Notes: generated by a model from the letters alone, not told the origin. A stretch of 64,000 nt of DNA from CAKZQX01 sp034435975 (GCA_034435975.1 DAOTWD010000145.1:274758-338757); one strand, 5' to 3'. Shown: positions 18,344-27,277, counted from the stretch's first letter. Made by a program: numbers and translations.

Positions 18344-19699
18344 CTATATCTGTTGACCACCTTTTGGCAACTCCCGCAGATAAAAACGATGAAACCGGGC
18401 CTGGACGCTGCCGGTACGCCCGCTACTCACAATCATGCCGACTTCGCCCTGAATGGGAACCGGGCCTTCAATGTCAGGCAAGGATGTATCGTTGATCGTA
18501 AGGCGAATAACATTCGAGCGCACTTCAACCCGGATATCATTGATCTGATTACGACCAGGGTTGATGGCCGGAACATCCATACGTGGAATGAGTGGCAATA
18601 ACCCGCCTTCGCCATCGGAAAGGATCAGAGTCATACTGCCATCGGGAAAAATGAACAGGCTATAGAAGTCGAACGAACCACCATCACCAAACATCACCCC
18701 ATAGGCGATGTTCTCATCAGCGCCGCTCATCAACTCGGCCTCAACTTCGAGGATGAAATCGTTGACACGCGAAGATCCAACCGGCAACGGCTGTTGCCAT
18801 GACTGAATACCGCCACCGGCAAACAGTTCATATGCGCCATCACGAATTGTTGCGCCCCCAATGCTCCAGCGGGTTGTCTCAGCGTTGCTAAAATCCTCTT
18901 GTAAGCTCTGTCCCTCGGCCTGGCCTGCAACGTTGTCAAAGCGCACAACCAGACCACCCTGATCAAAGGTCGTGACGCCCACGGTCAACTGACCGCCGGT
19001 GACATTGTCATCGGTCGTGGTAATCACCTGGACATCGTTGAGGAAAGCGGTGATGTTCGAGCCACGGGCAATCACCCGCAGCCGATTGACCGCTGCGGCT
19101 CCGGTTGCAACACGCCGGTCGAACGTCCATGGAACAAGCGACTGGTAGGCATTGGATTTCACCCGTACCAGGCGGTAATAGCCTGAGCCGCTGATGGAGA
19201 ACATCAGGTAATCACCTGGCCCGCTCTGGCGGAAGCGAATGCCATACTCAGCGGTCGGGTCACCTGCCACTTGCTGTACATCGACCCCCACATCAAAATT
19301 GGTAACCGGGCCATTGCTGAGGAACAGCCCATAGCGATCATAGTTGGGAACATCGACCCGCAACTCATAGGTACCATCAACCACCCGGCTGAAGGATTGA
19401 TCCCAACGATTGGTCGGCTGCGCAAAATCCTCCTCAATCAGAACCAGGCCAACAGTCGGTGCAGTATTGGCGGCACGTGGTGCTTCGGGTGGTGGCGGCA
19501 GGTCAGGTTGAGCCTGCAGGAGCGCTGGCATACGGAGCGGCGTATCCAGCAACACATAGGCCAGCAACATACTTAGGGAACAGATCATGACCATGAGCAG
19601 ACCACCGACGCCCACCCCTATCCACAGCAAGGTTTTGCGCTGTTGTGAACCAGACATGTCCGGTGATGTACTGTACGGTTCATACCGTGGATCATTCAT
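18344..19699 (-). CDS. Membrane-anchored protein with two LamG-like domains
   Basis: A 451-residue protein with a short cytoplasmic N terminus, one strong membrane segment (about 25-50, LLMVMICSLSMLLAYVLL) and an extracytoplasmic part. Two beta-rich domains are visible, each opening with an EDF-S/A-...-RW motif: about 105-265 and 268-440. Both contain a YGIRF/YGVMF strand and a YLMFSISG/YSLFIFPDG strand, which resembles concanavalin-like (LamG/DUF1080) folds. No catalytic residues are evident. A carbohydrate- or envelope-binding role is inferred. It converges on dnaE with only 48 bp between stops and no clear terminator. Confidence 0.85.
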   Translation of the reverse strand: MNDPRYEPYSTSPDMSGSQQRKTLLWIGVGVGGLLMVMICSLSMLLAYVLLDTPLRMPALLQAQPDLPPPPEAPRAANTAPTVGLVLIEEDFAQPTNRWDQSFSRVVDGTYELRVDVPNYDRYGLFLSNGPVTNFDVGVDVQQVAGDPTAEYGIRFRQSGPGDYLMFSISGSGYYRLVRVKSNAYQSLVPWTFDRRVATGAAAVNRLRVIARGSNITAFLNDVQVITTTDDNVTGGQLTVGVTTFDQGGLVVRFDNVAGQAEGQSLQEDFSNAETTRWSIGGATIRDGAYELFAGGGIQSWQQPLPVGSSRVNDFILEVEAELMSGADENIAYGVMFGDGGSFDFYSLFIFPDGSMTLILSDGEGGLLPLIPRMDVPAINPGRNQINDIRVEVRSNVIRLTINDTSLPDIEGPVPIQGEVGMIVSSGRTGSVQARFHRFYLRELPKGGQQI

Positions 19700-20523
19700 T
19701 GTGTCGTTTCTCCAATCTGTAGGGCACAGAGCTCTTAATCAGTAGCTGGTTGTACTAGCTCTATGTCAGTATACTCTATTCCGGACGGGAAGCAACCGGA
19801 AAGTTGGTAGGATACCAATGGTGATTACATGCCCCCCTGCACCATCAGTCGCTGCTGCACGCAGACAGCGCTGGCACGCCGGTACCGGTCAGGAGATAGA
19901 GGAAAGAGAAAGAAAGAGAAGTCCTCTCCAATGGTTCCCTCTTTCCTATTTCCTGACAGCTATTTTCTCCCTTCTCGCTCCTCTTTGGGGTGGCAGTCGC
20001 TGAAGCCCAGGAGCTTTCGCCCTGGGAGCCATCACAAACATACTCAAATGACCTTGTTTCGGGACGAGATCGGTTGCTTTACGACATTTGTTCCTGACTC
20101 AGCAACAAATGTTGTAGATCAGCTGGCACCACAAACCCACAATTTGTGGAGCAAAGTTCATCACCTGAACGATGACATTCGACACAAAAGAAGGTATATG
20201 TGAAGTATACACCATTTCACACAAATCGCACGCAATTGTACAGTATGCATACGTATTCGATAGCAATCTCAATACTACAACGACACATCCCCTGGGTAGG
20301 GAAGCGCGGCGCGGCGAAGCCGCGCTGACCAGATAGTGGACGTGGGCAGAGGCCTGTGGCCCCCGCGCCCCTGCCGAGTTGAAGTCTCGTTGGAGTACTC
20401 AATGAGTCGAAAAAGAACTGGAGTCCCGCCGTGAGTCAGGGTCTTGTCCGGTTCTGGCGTGGGCCGGGACACTTGATGTAGAATTGCTCGCTGAGCAAAC
20501 AGAGACAACGAGGGAGTATTTCG
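19700..20523. other. Non-coding region with hairpins and repeats
   Basis: No supported gene. It holds an A/G-rich to C/T-rich inverted repeat (about 19888-19966), a CCCAGG/CCTGGG hairpin near 20006-20027, a 12-bp stem at 20081-20092/20104-20115 with one mismatch, and repeat B1. A TAGAAT -10-like box at 20479-20484 is the only promoter hint for the next gene. Confidence 0.6.
20273..20397. repeat. Repeat family B, copy 1, MITE-like with 5-bp duplication
   Basis: About 125 bp with imperfect terminal inverted repeats TACTACAACGACACATC and TACTCCAACGAGACTTC (right end, reverse complement), flanked on both sides by CTCAA. The interior has a GGCTTCGCCGCG hairpin and a GGGGGCC/GGCC stem. Related copies: 30270, 38961, 44694, 48274. 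Too short to encode a transposase, so it would be moved in trans if at all. Confidence 0.75.
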
Positions 20524-20982
20524 ATGATGAAAGCCGCAATGACCGCAATCTGGCAAAGAATTGAGGAACTCTGGAATACCGGCGATCCTGGTTTAATTCC
20601 TGAAGTGTTTACCCCTGATTATATTCATTACGACCCCAACTATCCTGAAATCCATGACCTGGCATCCTATAAAAAATGGCTTATGGCTATTCGAACTGCG
20701 TTCCCAGATCTCCAGATTACCATCCATGATGTGGTGGAGTCTGGTAACAAAATGGCATTGCGTTGGACAATTCGTGGGACACACCTGGGTGAATACCATG
20801 GGTTACCTGCTTCACGGCAAACGATGGTGTTTTCGGGTATGAATATGTATCATCTGGTAGGTGACAAAATTGCCAGAGGGTGGGTGAATTATGACACAGT
20901 AGGAATGATGCGGCAACTGGGAGCGCTCTCGGTGCAGGCCCAATCGTATGAGCATGTTATCATCTGTCCATCATATAATTAA
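20524..20982 (+). CDS. SnoaL-like ester cyclase family protein
   Basis: A 152-residue protein of the NTF2-like/SnoaL superfamily (alpha-beta barrel). Visible: an N-terminal helix WQRIEELWNTGD, then VFTPDYIHYDPN, the DVVESGNKMALRWTIRGTH strand pair and the C-terminal MNMYHLVGDKIARGWVNYD segment. These are typical of the ester-cyclase subgroup. Family members cyclise polyketides or act on varied small molecules. Many are of unknown role, and no polyketide genes are nearby. GGGAG precedes the ATG by 7 bases. A paralogue follows 128 bp downstream on the same strand. Confidence 0.88.
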   Translation: MMKAAMTAIWQRIEELWNTGDPGLIPEVFTPDYIHYDPNYPEIHDLASYKKWLMAIRTAFPDLQITIHDVVESGNKMALRWTIRGTHLGEYHGLPASRQTMVFSGMNMYHLVGDKIARGWVNYDTVGMMRQLGALSVQAQSYEHVIICPSYN

Positions 20983-21110
20983 CAGGAGGGACGTGGCGGC
21001 CTGACCCCCATGCTCTCTTCGCCGAAGGTTACGCTCTACCGCAGGTGAATCAAAATGTGTTGTTCAATCGACCGCGTCACTTGTGTCATGAAGATAAATG
21101 AGGGTGTTCA

Positions 21111-21548
21111 ATGTCATATTCAGACAATAAGTTCCAGGCCTGGCGTTATTTTGAAGAGGTGGTTAATCAGGGTAATCTGGCGCTGATTGATGAACTGTTT
21201 GCAGCGACCCACGTCTGCTATGATCCTGCTCGCCCGGAGGGAACCCACGGACTGGCCAGCCTGAAAGAACATGTCCTTGATCTGCGTAAGAACTTTCTCG
21301 ATGCCCACTATACCATTGATGATCAACTGGCTGAGGGCGATAAGGTCGTAACTCGCTGGACATTTCACGGCACACGCAAGAGTGATCCACGCTTTATGTC
21401 GGCCTTGAGTCACCCGGTGGTGATGACCGGCATGACTATCAGCCGGTTTGTGAATGGCAAAGCGGTAGAATCGTGGATTGTGTATGATCGTCTGATGATG
21501 ATGCAGCAGTTTGGTACGGTCGGATTGCAAGCCCACGTTGGGGTATAA
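21111..21548 (+). CDS. SnoaL-like protein, paralogue of the preceding gene
   Basis: A 145-residue SnoaL/ester-cyclase-like protein. It shares the layout of its neighbour: an N-terminal helix WRYFEEVVNQGNLALIDELF, a CYDPARPEG loop, a LAEGDKVVTRWTFHGT strand pair, and a final ISRFVNGKAVESWIVYDRL. Both end with an MMQQFG/MMRQLG-type helix, so a tandem duplication followed by strong divergence is likely. GAGGG precedes the ATG by six bases. The two may form heterodimers, as NTF2-like folds often dimerise (inference). Confidence 0.88.
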   Translation: MSYSDNKFQAWRYFEEVVNQGNLALIDELFAATHVCYDPARPEGTHGLASLKEHVLDLRKNFLDAHYTIDDQLAEGDKVVTRWTFHGTRKSDPRFMSALSHPVVMTGMTISRFVNGKAVESWIVYDRLMMMQQFGTVGLQAHVGV

Positions 21549-21550
21549 GA

Positions 21551-21682
21551 ACCTGTCTGAAAAGAGGGTGGTTGGAAAACGAAGCTCCCCAGGCACCCTA
21601 TTTCTGCCCACCGCGCAGCGACGATGGGCAGGGAAGATCGTCAGGGGGTTGCCCCCGCACGTTCCCCCTTTTCAGACAGCTC
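21551..21682. repeat. Hairpin element with CTGTCTGAAAAG ends
   Basis: About 130 bp bounded by inverted ends CTGTCTGAAAAG-a-GGG and CCC-c-CTTTTCAGACAG, with internal GGGGGTTGCCCCC and CTGCCCA...TGGGCAG hairpins. The left end abuts the stop of the second SnoaL gene, so it may supply its terminator. A CTCTTTTCAGACAG half-site recurs at 45064-45077. Confidence 0.65.
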
Positions 21683-22111
21683 TCAGCAAACGACGGCCAG
21701 TCGTCACCCGAACGCCCGACCGTATCCGCCACCCCAGCACGTATGTGAAAGCCTGGCAGCAGGGAACTATCCCGTGCCGGGCTTCTGTGCATAGTACGGC
21801 AACGAGTATAGGGGGATGCACGCCCTCGGCAGAGAACGCAGAGAATGCCGCAGTCGGTGTCACGGCACCCTCTGCGTCCCTCTGGTTCCTCGCTCATGAC
21901 ACGCGTTACGCGGTGATATAGTCAGTTGACCTTGTCCCCAACGGTTACTCTGAGCGGATCTGAACAGGCCCGCATGGAAGAATCTTGCTTCTGGTTCCCC
22001 ATTTTTGCCAGAGACAAGGGTTGTAGATACTTTACCGCTGGGTAACAGGTAGTAACGACTTTCGTCTCGTTGGAAGAATATCTTGCCGATCAAAAGAACG
22101 GAGCAACGATT
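21683..22111. repeat. Leader region of the SufB/D gene with repeat D copy 2
   Basis: No supported gene. 21903-22020 is repeat family D copy 2, starting GTTACGCGGTGATATAGTCAG, nearly identical at both ends to 13561-13650. No clear promoter was recognised. Confidence 0.55.
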
Positions 22112-23110
22112 ATGAATACATTAACAACCCTTACACCATCGGCGTCACAGGTTAATGGTACCAACCGACATTGGGAACGGACCTATCAAGCGCTGCTTGA
22201 TGCCTACGAGCAAGCCGGCGGGATGGCAGCGGTCTTGCAATCGCCCCATCTCGCCAGCCTGATCATGAACGGCGAGCAGGTACTCGAAATACATAACGTT
22301 CCCGGTGTCCATCTAGAGGTCGAGCGCCAACGTATGGGTGTTGCTGTGCATATTACGGTTGAGCCATACACGGTGGTTGATCAACCACTCTATCTATGCC
22401 TGGGGATGCTGGAGATGGAAGGTGTGCAGCACATTACCACCCGGTATGACATTGGCGCCCACGCACGGGTGGCCGTCCTGGTCTACTGGCTCTTTCCCCA
22501 TGCAAAGAAAGTAGACCACATGGCCGATACATCTATGCATATTGGCCCTGAGGCTACGCTGGTGTATACAGAAACCCATTACCACGGTCATACCGATGGC
22601 ATACGGGGGATACCGCAGATGCAGATCTGTGTGGCCGAGCGCGCGCAGTATGTTGGTACGTTGAACCTGACTCAGGGCAATGCCGGGCATTTCAAGCTAG
22701 ACTGCTATGCGAATGTGGGAACTCAGGGTCTGGTCAACCTGACCACCCGAATCTATGGCACCCATCATGATGACATTCGGGTGCAAAAGAATGTCCACCT
22801 GAATGGCAGCGGGGCACGCGGGATGCTGAATACCCGCATTGCGGCCCGTGATCAGGCACATAGCCGTGTTTATGCGACGATGGTAGGCCACGCGGCAGGC
22901 ACATGCGGGCATATCGACTGCACCTCGATTATTCATGGGCAGGCTATGGCCGAGAGTATGCCACGGGTCGTGCTCCACCATAGCCAGGCACGGATAACGC
23001 AGGCGTCCACGGTTGGCGGGGTAAACCAGTATGACCTGGAACGCCTGGTGGCGCAGGGGGTGGATATGGATACGGCACTCGATATGCTGATACAGGAGAT
23101 GTTGGTGTAG
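22112..23110 (+). CDS. Solitary SufB/SufD-family protein
   Basis: A 332-residue protein related to the beta-helical core of SufB/SufD, the scaffold for Fe-S cluster assembly. The typical strand ladder is visible, with HIGPEATLVYTETHYHG and the late GHAAGTCGHIDCTSIIHGQA region. It is shorter than SufB (about 480) or SufD (about 420) because the N-terminal region is mostly missing. A CGGAG ribosome site lies eight bases before the ATG. No SufC ATPase, SufS or SufU is next to it. It may work with a distant SufC, or belong to the minimal SMS-type Suf systems known from family surveys. Cluster binding itself cannot be shown here. Confidence 0.85.
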   Translation: MNTLTTLTPSASQVNGTNRHWERTYQALLDAYEQAGGMAAVLQSPHLASLIMNGEQVLEIHNVPGVHLEVERQRMGVAVHITVEPYTVVDQPLYLCLGMLEMEGVQHITTRYDIGAHARVAVLVYWLFPHAKKVDHMADTSMHIGPEATLVYTETHYHGHTDGIRGIPQMQICVAERAQYVGTLNLTQGNAGHFKLDCYANVGTQGLVNLTTRIYGTHHDDIRVQKNVHLNGSGARGMLNTRIAARDQAHSRVYATMVGHAAGTCGHIDCTSIIHGQAMAESMPRVVLHHSQARITQASTVGGVNQYDLERLVAQGVDMDTALDMLIQEMLV

Positions 23111-23253
23111 CAGTATCCTGTTCTGCTCCATATTTTTCAGACGGTGAAAATAATGTTACGTAGTGCTGATCAGGATAGCAAGGCATAGCAGAGAACCCTC
23201 TTGCGATACCGACAACCAGCGACGATGGCAACTTTCTCGCAATCGTCAACCAA

Positions 23254-23304
23254 GAGTCCCGGCATTAGCCGGGATCGAGCGCCACCAGACTCAGGCCGGG
23301 ACTC
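23254..23304. terminator. Inverted repeat between convergent genes
   Basis: GAGTCCCGGC (23254-23263) pairs with GCCGGGACTC (23295-23304). An alternative short hairpin TCCCGGC-atta-GCCGGGA lies inside. Position between the SufB/D-like and PurA-like stops suits a bidirectional terminator, but there is no T-tract. The motif resembles the repeats at 28028-28170. Confidence 0.5.
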
Positions 23305-23317
23305 CGGTTCCGCACAA

Positions 23318-24685
23318 CTAAGCGAAGATTACCCGATAGGTTACAGCATCATCCCCCTCCACCAGCCGCTTGTCTGCCGCCGTTGGCCCGGTGGAGATCA
23401 GGCCCACCGGTAGCCCCAGGTCAGCCGCCAGAATGCCAGGCAGGTCTGACGGGTGTGCCAGCGGTTCGAGGCAGGGCCGACAGCGGGTCAGGTTGTGAGT
23501 GAGCTGTTCTTGATACGCCAGCATGGCTGCTCCCTGGCCGTGGCTGGCGCGGGTCAGGCGCTCGACGATGAAGGTATCATAGTGGTAGCGGCGGCAAATC
23601 TGCACTGTCGGCAATGCAGACAGGCGATCCACGCAAGTCAGCGCCAGGTAATCGAGAGCACCAATAACTTCCAGTGCATAACGCAGCATGACCAGATCCA
23701 GCCAGCCGACGCGGAAGCCCTGCTGCCAGTCGTTGGTGCCATTGCAGGCATCAGGGAGCGCACGAGTCAGCGCGGCATCTTCGGTAACGAACGGCCCGGC
23801 ACCGTGGCGTGTGGCATAGGCACGGGTGATGCCAATGCGTACCACATGTCCCGCGTAATCTGCTGCGGCCAGCAACCGGTTGGCATGCGCCAGCGTGGTG
23901 GTACTCCAGGTGGTGTGGGGATGAAAGCCATGCCACTCATCGAGGAGTACGCCCTGGGCACCTTCAAAGATTACTGTGCCAGCACGTTGCAATAGGTGTG
24001 ATAGGTAGTTGCCGGGCACAATCCGCGCCCGGGTCGCAACGTTGCTATAGACATCAACGAACTCCTCCAGCCTGTCAGGATCGGTCAGCATCGCCCACTC
24101 GCGATCCGCTTGCTCGATCTGGGGCAGCGACGGTCGCAACGCAGTGACTTTGGACAGGTTCAGCCTGCGCAGCCATTCCAGCCGCATGCGTACCGTGGCG
24201 GGGTTACGCAGATGCCTGGCAAACAGCACCTGATCGCCATACTGCAGATAGTCGGCCATGGTTTCGCCAATACCCATACCACAGCTTCCATGCCGCTGGT
24301 CGCCTCGCGACAGTTCTTGCAGGCGATTGGCCGCCCGCTGAAAGGGTGTGACGATCAGCGCCCGCTCGTCGATAGTCGTGTGCGCAAACGGATCAGCAAT
24401 ACCCAGCGTCTGTAGATGTTCTGCTTCGGCCTCCATTGCCAGCGGATCGATGAGCATGTACTGGCTGAGGTGCGTAGACGCACCGGCCAGCGTCCCACTG
24501 CCGAACTGCGAGAAGACGTGTTCCTGGAGCGGTATGCCGGACATTACCACACGATGCCCGGCCTGTGCCCCACCATTGTAGCGCACCACCGTGTGTGCAT
24601 CATAGGTGCGGGTCAGAAAGTCAACAATCGACCCCTTGCCCGCATCACCAAACCCGAGATCGACGGTCAAAAATGCCTGTTGCAT
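23318..24685 (-). CDS. Divergent adenylosuccinate synthetase-like enzyme
   Basis: A 455-residue relative of PurA, which joins IMP and aspartate using GTP. Kept: the P-loop Asp in GFGDAGKG, the catalytic His in GGAQAGH, EGAQGVLLD, HGAGPF, GWLD and STGP. Changed: the P-loop Glu after Asp is Ala, the Asn of NAGH is Gln, the TTGRGIG region reads GSCGMGIGE (the Arg that contacts IMP is lost), the arginine-rich aspartate-binding loop is replaced by NDWQQGFRVGW, and the guanine-binding KLD reads CVD. The phosphorylating core therefore looks intact while the substrate pockets differ, so ordinary PurA activity is doubtful. It is downstream of, and on the same strand as, the vWA gene (172 bp gap). Confidence 0.85.
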   Translation of the reverse strand: MQQAFLTVDLGFGDAGKGSIVDFLTRTYDAHTVVRYNGGAQAGHRVVMSGIPLQEHVFSQFGSGTLAGASTHLSQYMLIDPLAMEAEAEHLQTLGIADPFAHTTIDERALIVTPFQRAANRLQELSRGDQRHGSCGMGIGETMADYLQYGDQVLFARHLRNPATVRMRLEWLRRLNLSKVTALRPSLPQIEQADREWAMLTDPDRLEEFVDVYSNVATRARIVPGNYLSHLLQRAGTVIFEGAQGVLLDEWHGFHPHTTWSTTTLAHANRLLAAADYAGHVVRIGITRAYATRHGAGPFVTEDAALTRALPDACNGTNDWQQGFRVGWLDLVMLRYALEVIGALDYLALTCVDRLSALPTVQICRRYHYDTFIVERLTRASHGQGAAMLAYQEQLTHNLTRCRPCLEPLAHPSDLPGILAADLGLPVGLISTGPTAADKRLVEGDDAVTYRVIFA

Positions 24686-24857
24686 AGACTGTGTTCCTTC
24701 TTCAGCATCAGAGCCTCTCTATGTTGGCAGGTGAGAACATGAGAACACATAGACGCCCTGTCGACCACAACCAGATAATCAAAACCTTTGCGTCTTTGCC
24801 CCTTTGCGCCTTTGCGTTAAAAAAGAGCCGTCACCGCCCGTCTGGTCGCCTCACGCC

Positions 24858-25805
24858 TCACCATATCTGATCCGGCAGCACTGGTGGGCGCACGGCGGCA
24901 TAGCGTGTCAGGGCCATAACGGCTGTTGCGGTGGCGTGCGGGTCATGCCCGGCATGCACCAGATCATCGGCACCGCGACCCAGATCAAAGATTGTACCTT
25001 CACACAGGCCGATCGCCAGTGCGATTGTCTCGCATACGGCTGTCTCATCTTCCAGAAATAACGTACGCTCACCCAGCAGATTTTTCCAGACTGCCTGCAC
25101 CTCAATGTTGCGCCCATGAGACGTGTTGGTGGGGACGATATGGAAGTACTCGTACTGGCGTTGCACCTCGGCGACAATTTGTTCAATCGGAATATGACTC
25201 TGCAGTACATCGCCGATATATTGCCGGACATGTTCGCGTCGCAGAACCGGATAGGGCTGCTCGTCGCCAATTGTGAAGAGGTAGCCTTTGCGCCCCCGCC
25301 GCTCATAACAGTCGATGATCGTGTGTTGAGCGCAAAAATAGAGCGCCAGTTCATACGACTCACGCACCTGCCCTCCCCCACCGCCTTCGAGGTAGATCTT
25401 CCCCAGATCGTCGTCCATCTCCAACCCCGACTCAAACTGGCCGATCTGCAGCGGCACCCGATCGCAGTAGGCATCCCCCACTGCCCCAAACAGGATCTGC
25501 GGATGCGCAATATACCCTTTGTGGAGCAATACGCGCATCAACGCCCCCAGTCGGGTTTGCAGCACACGTGGCACCCTATCCATCGAGCCGGTGACATCGA
25601 AAAGAACAGCGATGGCGACCGAGTGGGGATGCTGGTCACTATCACGGCTCTCGCGCGTGACACCAAAGGGATTCATCTGCTCGTGAACGCGAACCACACC
25701 GCTCTCGCGTACATATTGATCATAGGTAAACGCCGTCTGATGTCGGGCACGTCGCCTATTTTGCCGTGAATGATAGGCACTGTCGCTCCAAAATGAAAAG
25801 CCCAT
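24858..25805 (-). CDS. vWA-domain protein paired with the PurA-like gene
   Basis: A 315-residue soluble protein with an intact MIDAS: DVTGS near residue 70, a glycine-rich loop GGGGGQ near 142, and the third acidic site in LFTIGDEQPY near 175. The N-terminal 55 residues are basic and rich in Arg, His, Gln and Tyr. An AAAGGA ribosome site precedes the ATG by seven bases. It has little similarity to the other two vWA proteins in this window. It reads from a perfect consensus promoter in the bioB divergent region and probably forms an operon with the PurA-like enzyme. Role unknown. Binding of a metal-dependent partner is inferred from the fold. Confidence 0.85.
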   Translation of the reverse strand: MGFSFWSDSAYHSRQNRRRARHQTAFTYDQYVRESGVVRVHEQMNPFGVTRESRDSDQHPHSVAIAVLFDVTGSMDRVPRVLQTRLGALMRVLLHKGYIAHPQILFGAVGDAYCDRVPLQIGQFESGLEMDDDLGKIYLEGGGGGQVRESYELALYFCAQHTIIDCYERRGRKGYLFTIGDEQPYPVLRREHVRQYIGDVLQSHIPIEQIVAEVQRQYEYFHIVPTNTSHGRNIEVQAVWKNLLGERTLFLEDETAVCETIALAIGLCEGTIFDLGRGADDLVHAGHDPHATATAVMALTRYAAVRPPVLPDQIW

Positions 25806-26006
25806 AATGATTTCCTTTCAGGATAAGCCCGCCCGGCCTCTGAACGGGCGAGGCTCCTTGTTCATGAAGCCCGCCTGCGCCGGTTGCTCTTGCCCGGCTG
25901 CAGCAGTGGCCGTCACCCGACGCTTCCGCGTCCAGGCACACACCACTGCCTACGTCTGATCAGTTGACAATAAGGGATGTCGTGCTATGCCCCAGAGACA
26001 CCCCAT

Positions 26007-26056
26007 TAGTGTACAAATGACACTAAGATTATAGTGTATAATCGACACTATGTCAA
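26007..26056 (-). promoter_or_regulatory. Consensus promoter with two TAGTGT-N7-ACACTA operators
   Basis: Minus strand TTGACA (26056-26051), 17-bp spacer, TATAAT (26033-26028): a perfect sigma-70 promoter reading toward the vWA gene. One operator, TAGTGT-N7-ACACTA, occupies the spacer (26032-26050). A second identical dyad covers the start-site region (26007-26025). Each dyad extends by one more matching base pair. The operators are 25 bp apart start to start. This is a classic repressor-covered promoter. The cognate regulator is not identified in the window. It could also affect bioB, which reads the other way. Confidence 0.85.
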
Positions 26057-26074
26057 GCGGCAATCCATGGCGAT

Positions 26075-26103
26075 TTGCATTTCGGGCCTGATTGTGGTGT
26101 AAT
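26075..26103 (+). promoter_or_regulatory. Candidate bioB promoter
   Basis: TTGCAT (26075-26080), 17-bp spacer, TGTAAT (26098-26103), about 85 bases before the bioB start. The match is moderate, so this is tentative. Confidence 0.4.
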
Positions 26104-26187
26104 GCAGCCGGTTCAAGCTGGTGTATGCTTGAGAGCCACCCATCGTGCTTGCATCCCATTGATGGTTTGTATGGAGGAAAGAACTGT

Positions 26188-27213
26188 ATGAACTTCCACA
26201 CGCTGGCGGATAAGTCAATAGCCGGAATAACGCTCACTCGCGACGAATGTCGCGCTGTGCTGCGTAGCCCGAATGAACGCATCCTGGAAGTACTGGACGC
26301 GGCCTACAAGGTACGCTACCACTTTTGCGGCAACCGTGTCCATCTGCATATGCTGATCAACGCCAAGAGCGGTCTCTGCCCGGAAGATTGTCACTACTGC
26401 TCACAGTCCAGGATTTCAACTGCCGATATCGAGCGCTACCCAATGGTGAGTATGGAACGACTGCTGGAAGGTGCGCGCCAGGCGAAAGCAGCACGCAGCC
26501 TGCGCTACTGCATTGCGATCAGTACCCGCGGTGCGACTGACCGCGAAATTGATCACCTAGCAGCGGCGGTACGCCGTATTAAGGAAGAGGTGGAGATTGC
26601 GATTTGCTGCACGGTCGGGATTATTTCGGAGGAGAAGGCGCGGCGACTATACGAGGCCGGGGTAGAGCAGCTTAATCACAACCTGAATACAAGTGAACGG
26701 TACTACCCGAAGATCTGTACGACGCACACCTATCAAGATCGGGTTAACACGCTGTTGTCTGCACGCCGGGCAGGGTTGACGCTGTGTACCGGGGCGATTT
26801 TTGGTCAGGGCGAAACCGAGGATGATATTATTGATGTGGCACTGGCGCTGCGCGATCTTGACCCGCAGTCAATCCCGGTCAACTTCCTGATTGCTATGGA
26901 AGGCACTCCGCTTGCGGGCACGAATTACCTGAAACCACAGGACTGCCTGCGCATCCTGTGTCTGATGCGCTTTCTAAATCCCGGCCAGGAGATTCGGGTT
27001 TCGGCTGGCCGCGAGGCACATATCCGCTCACTCCAGCCACTGGCGCTCTATCCGGCCAACTCGGTGTTTGTGTCGGGTTATCTGACCAGCGATGGACAGG
27101 ACTATCAGGAGACGTGGCAGATGATTCGTGATCTGGGCTTCGAGATCGACGAGTATACAGCGGCCGAGACGCACGCGTGCGAACGTTCGGATGGTGAAAC
27201 CGTGGCAGGGTAA
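26188..27213 (+). CDS. bioB: Biotin synthase
   Basis: A 341-residue radical SAM enzyme that inserts sulfur into dethiobiotin, the last step of biotin synthesis. The SAM-cluster motif is C64-x3-C68-x2-C71 in GLCPEDCHYCSQS. Further conserved parts are EVEIAICCTVG, VEQLNHNLNTSERYY, ICTGAIFGQGE-like LCTGAIFGQGE and the final VSAGREAHI, which carries the Arg ligand of the [2Fe-2S] cluster. Length is normal. Start chosen at the ATG 10 bases after GGAGG. An in-frame start 32 codons upstream would lie in the promoter region. First of the biotin genes here and separated from bioF by 1.4 kb. Confidence 0.97.
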   Translation: MNFHTLADKSIAGITLTRDECRAVLRSPNERILEVLDAAYKVRYHFCGNRVHLHMLINAKSGLCPEDCHYCSQSRISTADIERYPMVSMERLLEGARQAKAARSLRYCIAISTRGATDREIDHLAAAVRRIKEEVEIAICCTVGIISEEKARRLYEAGVEQLNHNLNTSERYYPKICTTHTYQDRVNTLLSARRAGLTLCTGAIFGQGETEDDIIDVALALRDLDPQSIPVNFLIAMEGTPLAGTNYLKPQDCLRILCLMRFLNPGQEIRVSAGREAHIRSLQPLALYPANSVFVSGYLTSDGQDYQETWQMIRDLGFEIDEYTAAETHACERSDGETVAG

Positions 27214-27243
27214 GTCAAGAGGAACATTGAGACGTTGAGCGAT

Positions 27244-27277
27244 GGAATGGTGGAACACTCCACTGTTCCACCGTTCC
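27244..27277. terminator. Hairpin between bioB and bioY
   Basis: GGAATGGTGGAACA (27244-27257) pairs with TGTTCCACCGTTCC (27264-27277) with one mismatch and a 6-base loop. It lies between convergent stops, so it probably ends both transcripts, though neither side has a real T-tract. Confidence 0.7.

Noticed and set aside
21511..21921. Plus-strand frame of 136 codons after the second SnoaL gene
   Set aside because: Composed of the hairpin element and repeat DNA, with no ribosome site or coherent protein features.
26092..26187. Upstream extension of bioB
   Set aside because: The 32 extra codons have no family match and no ribosome site. GGAGG marks the downstream ATG.
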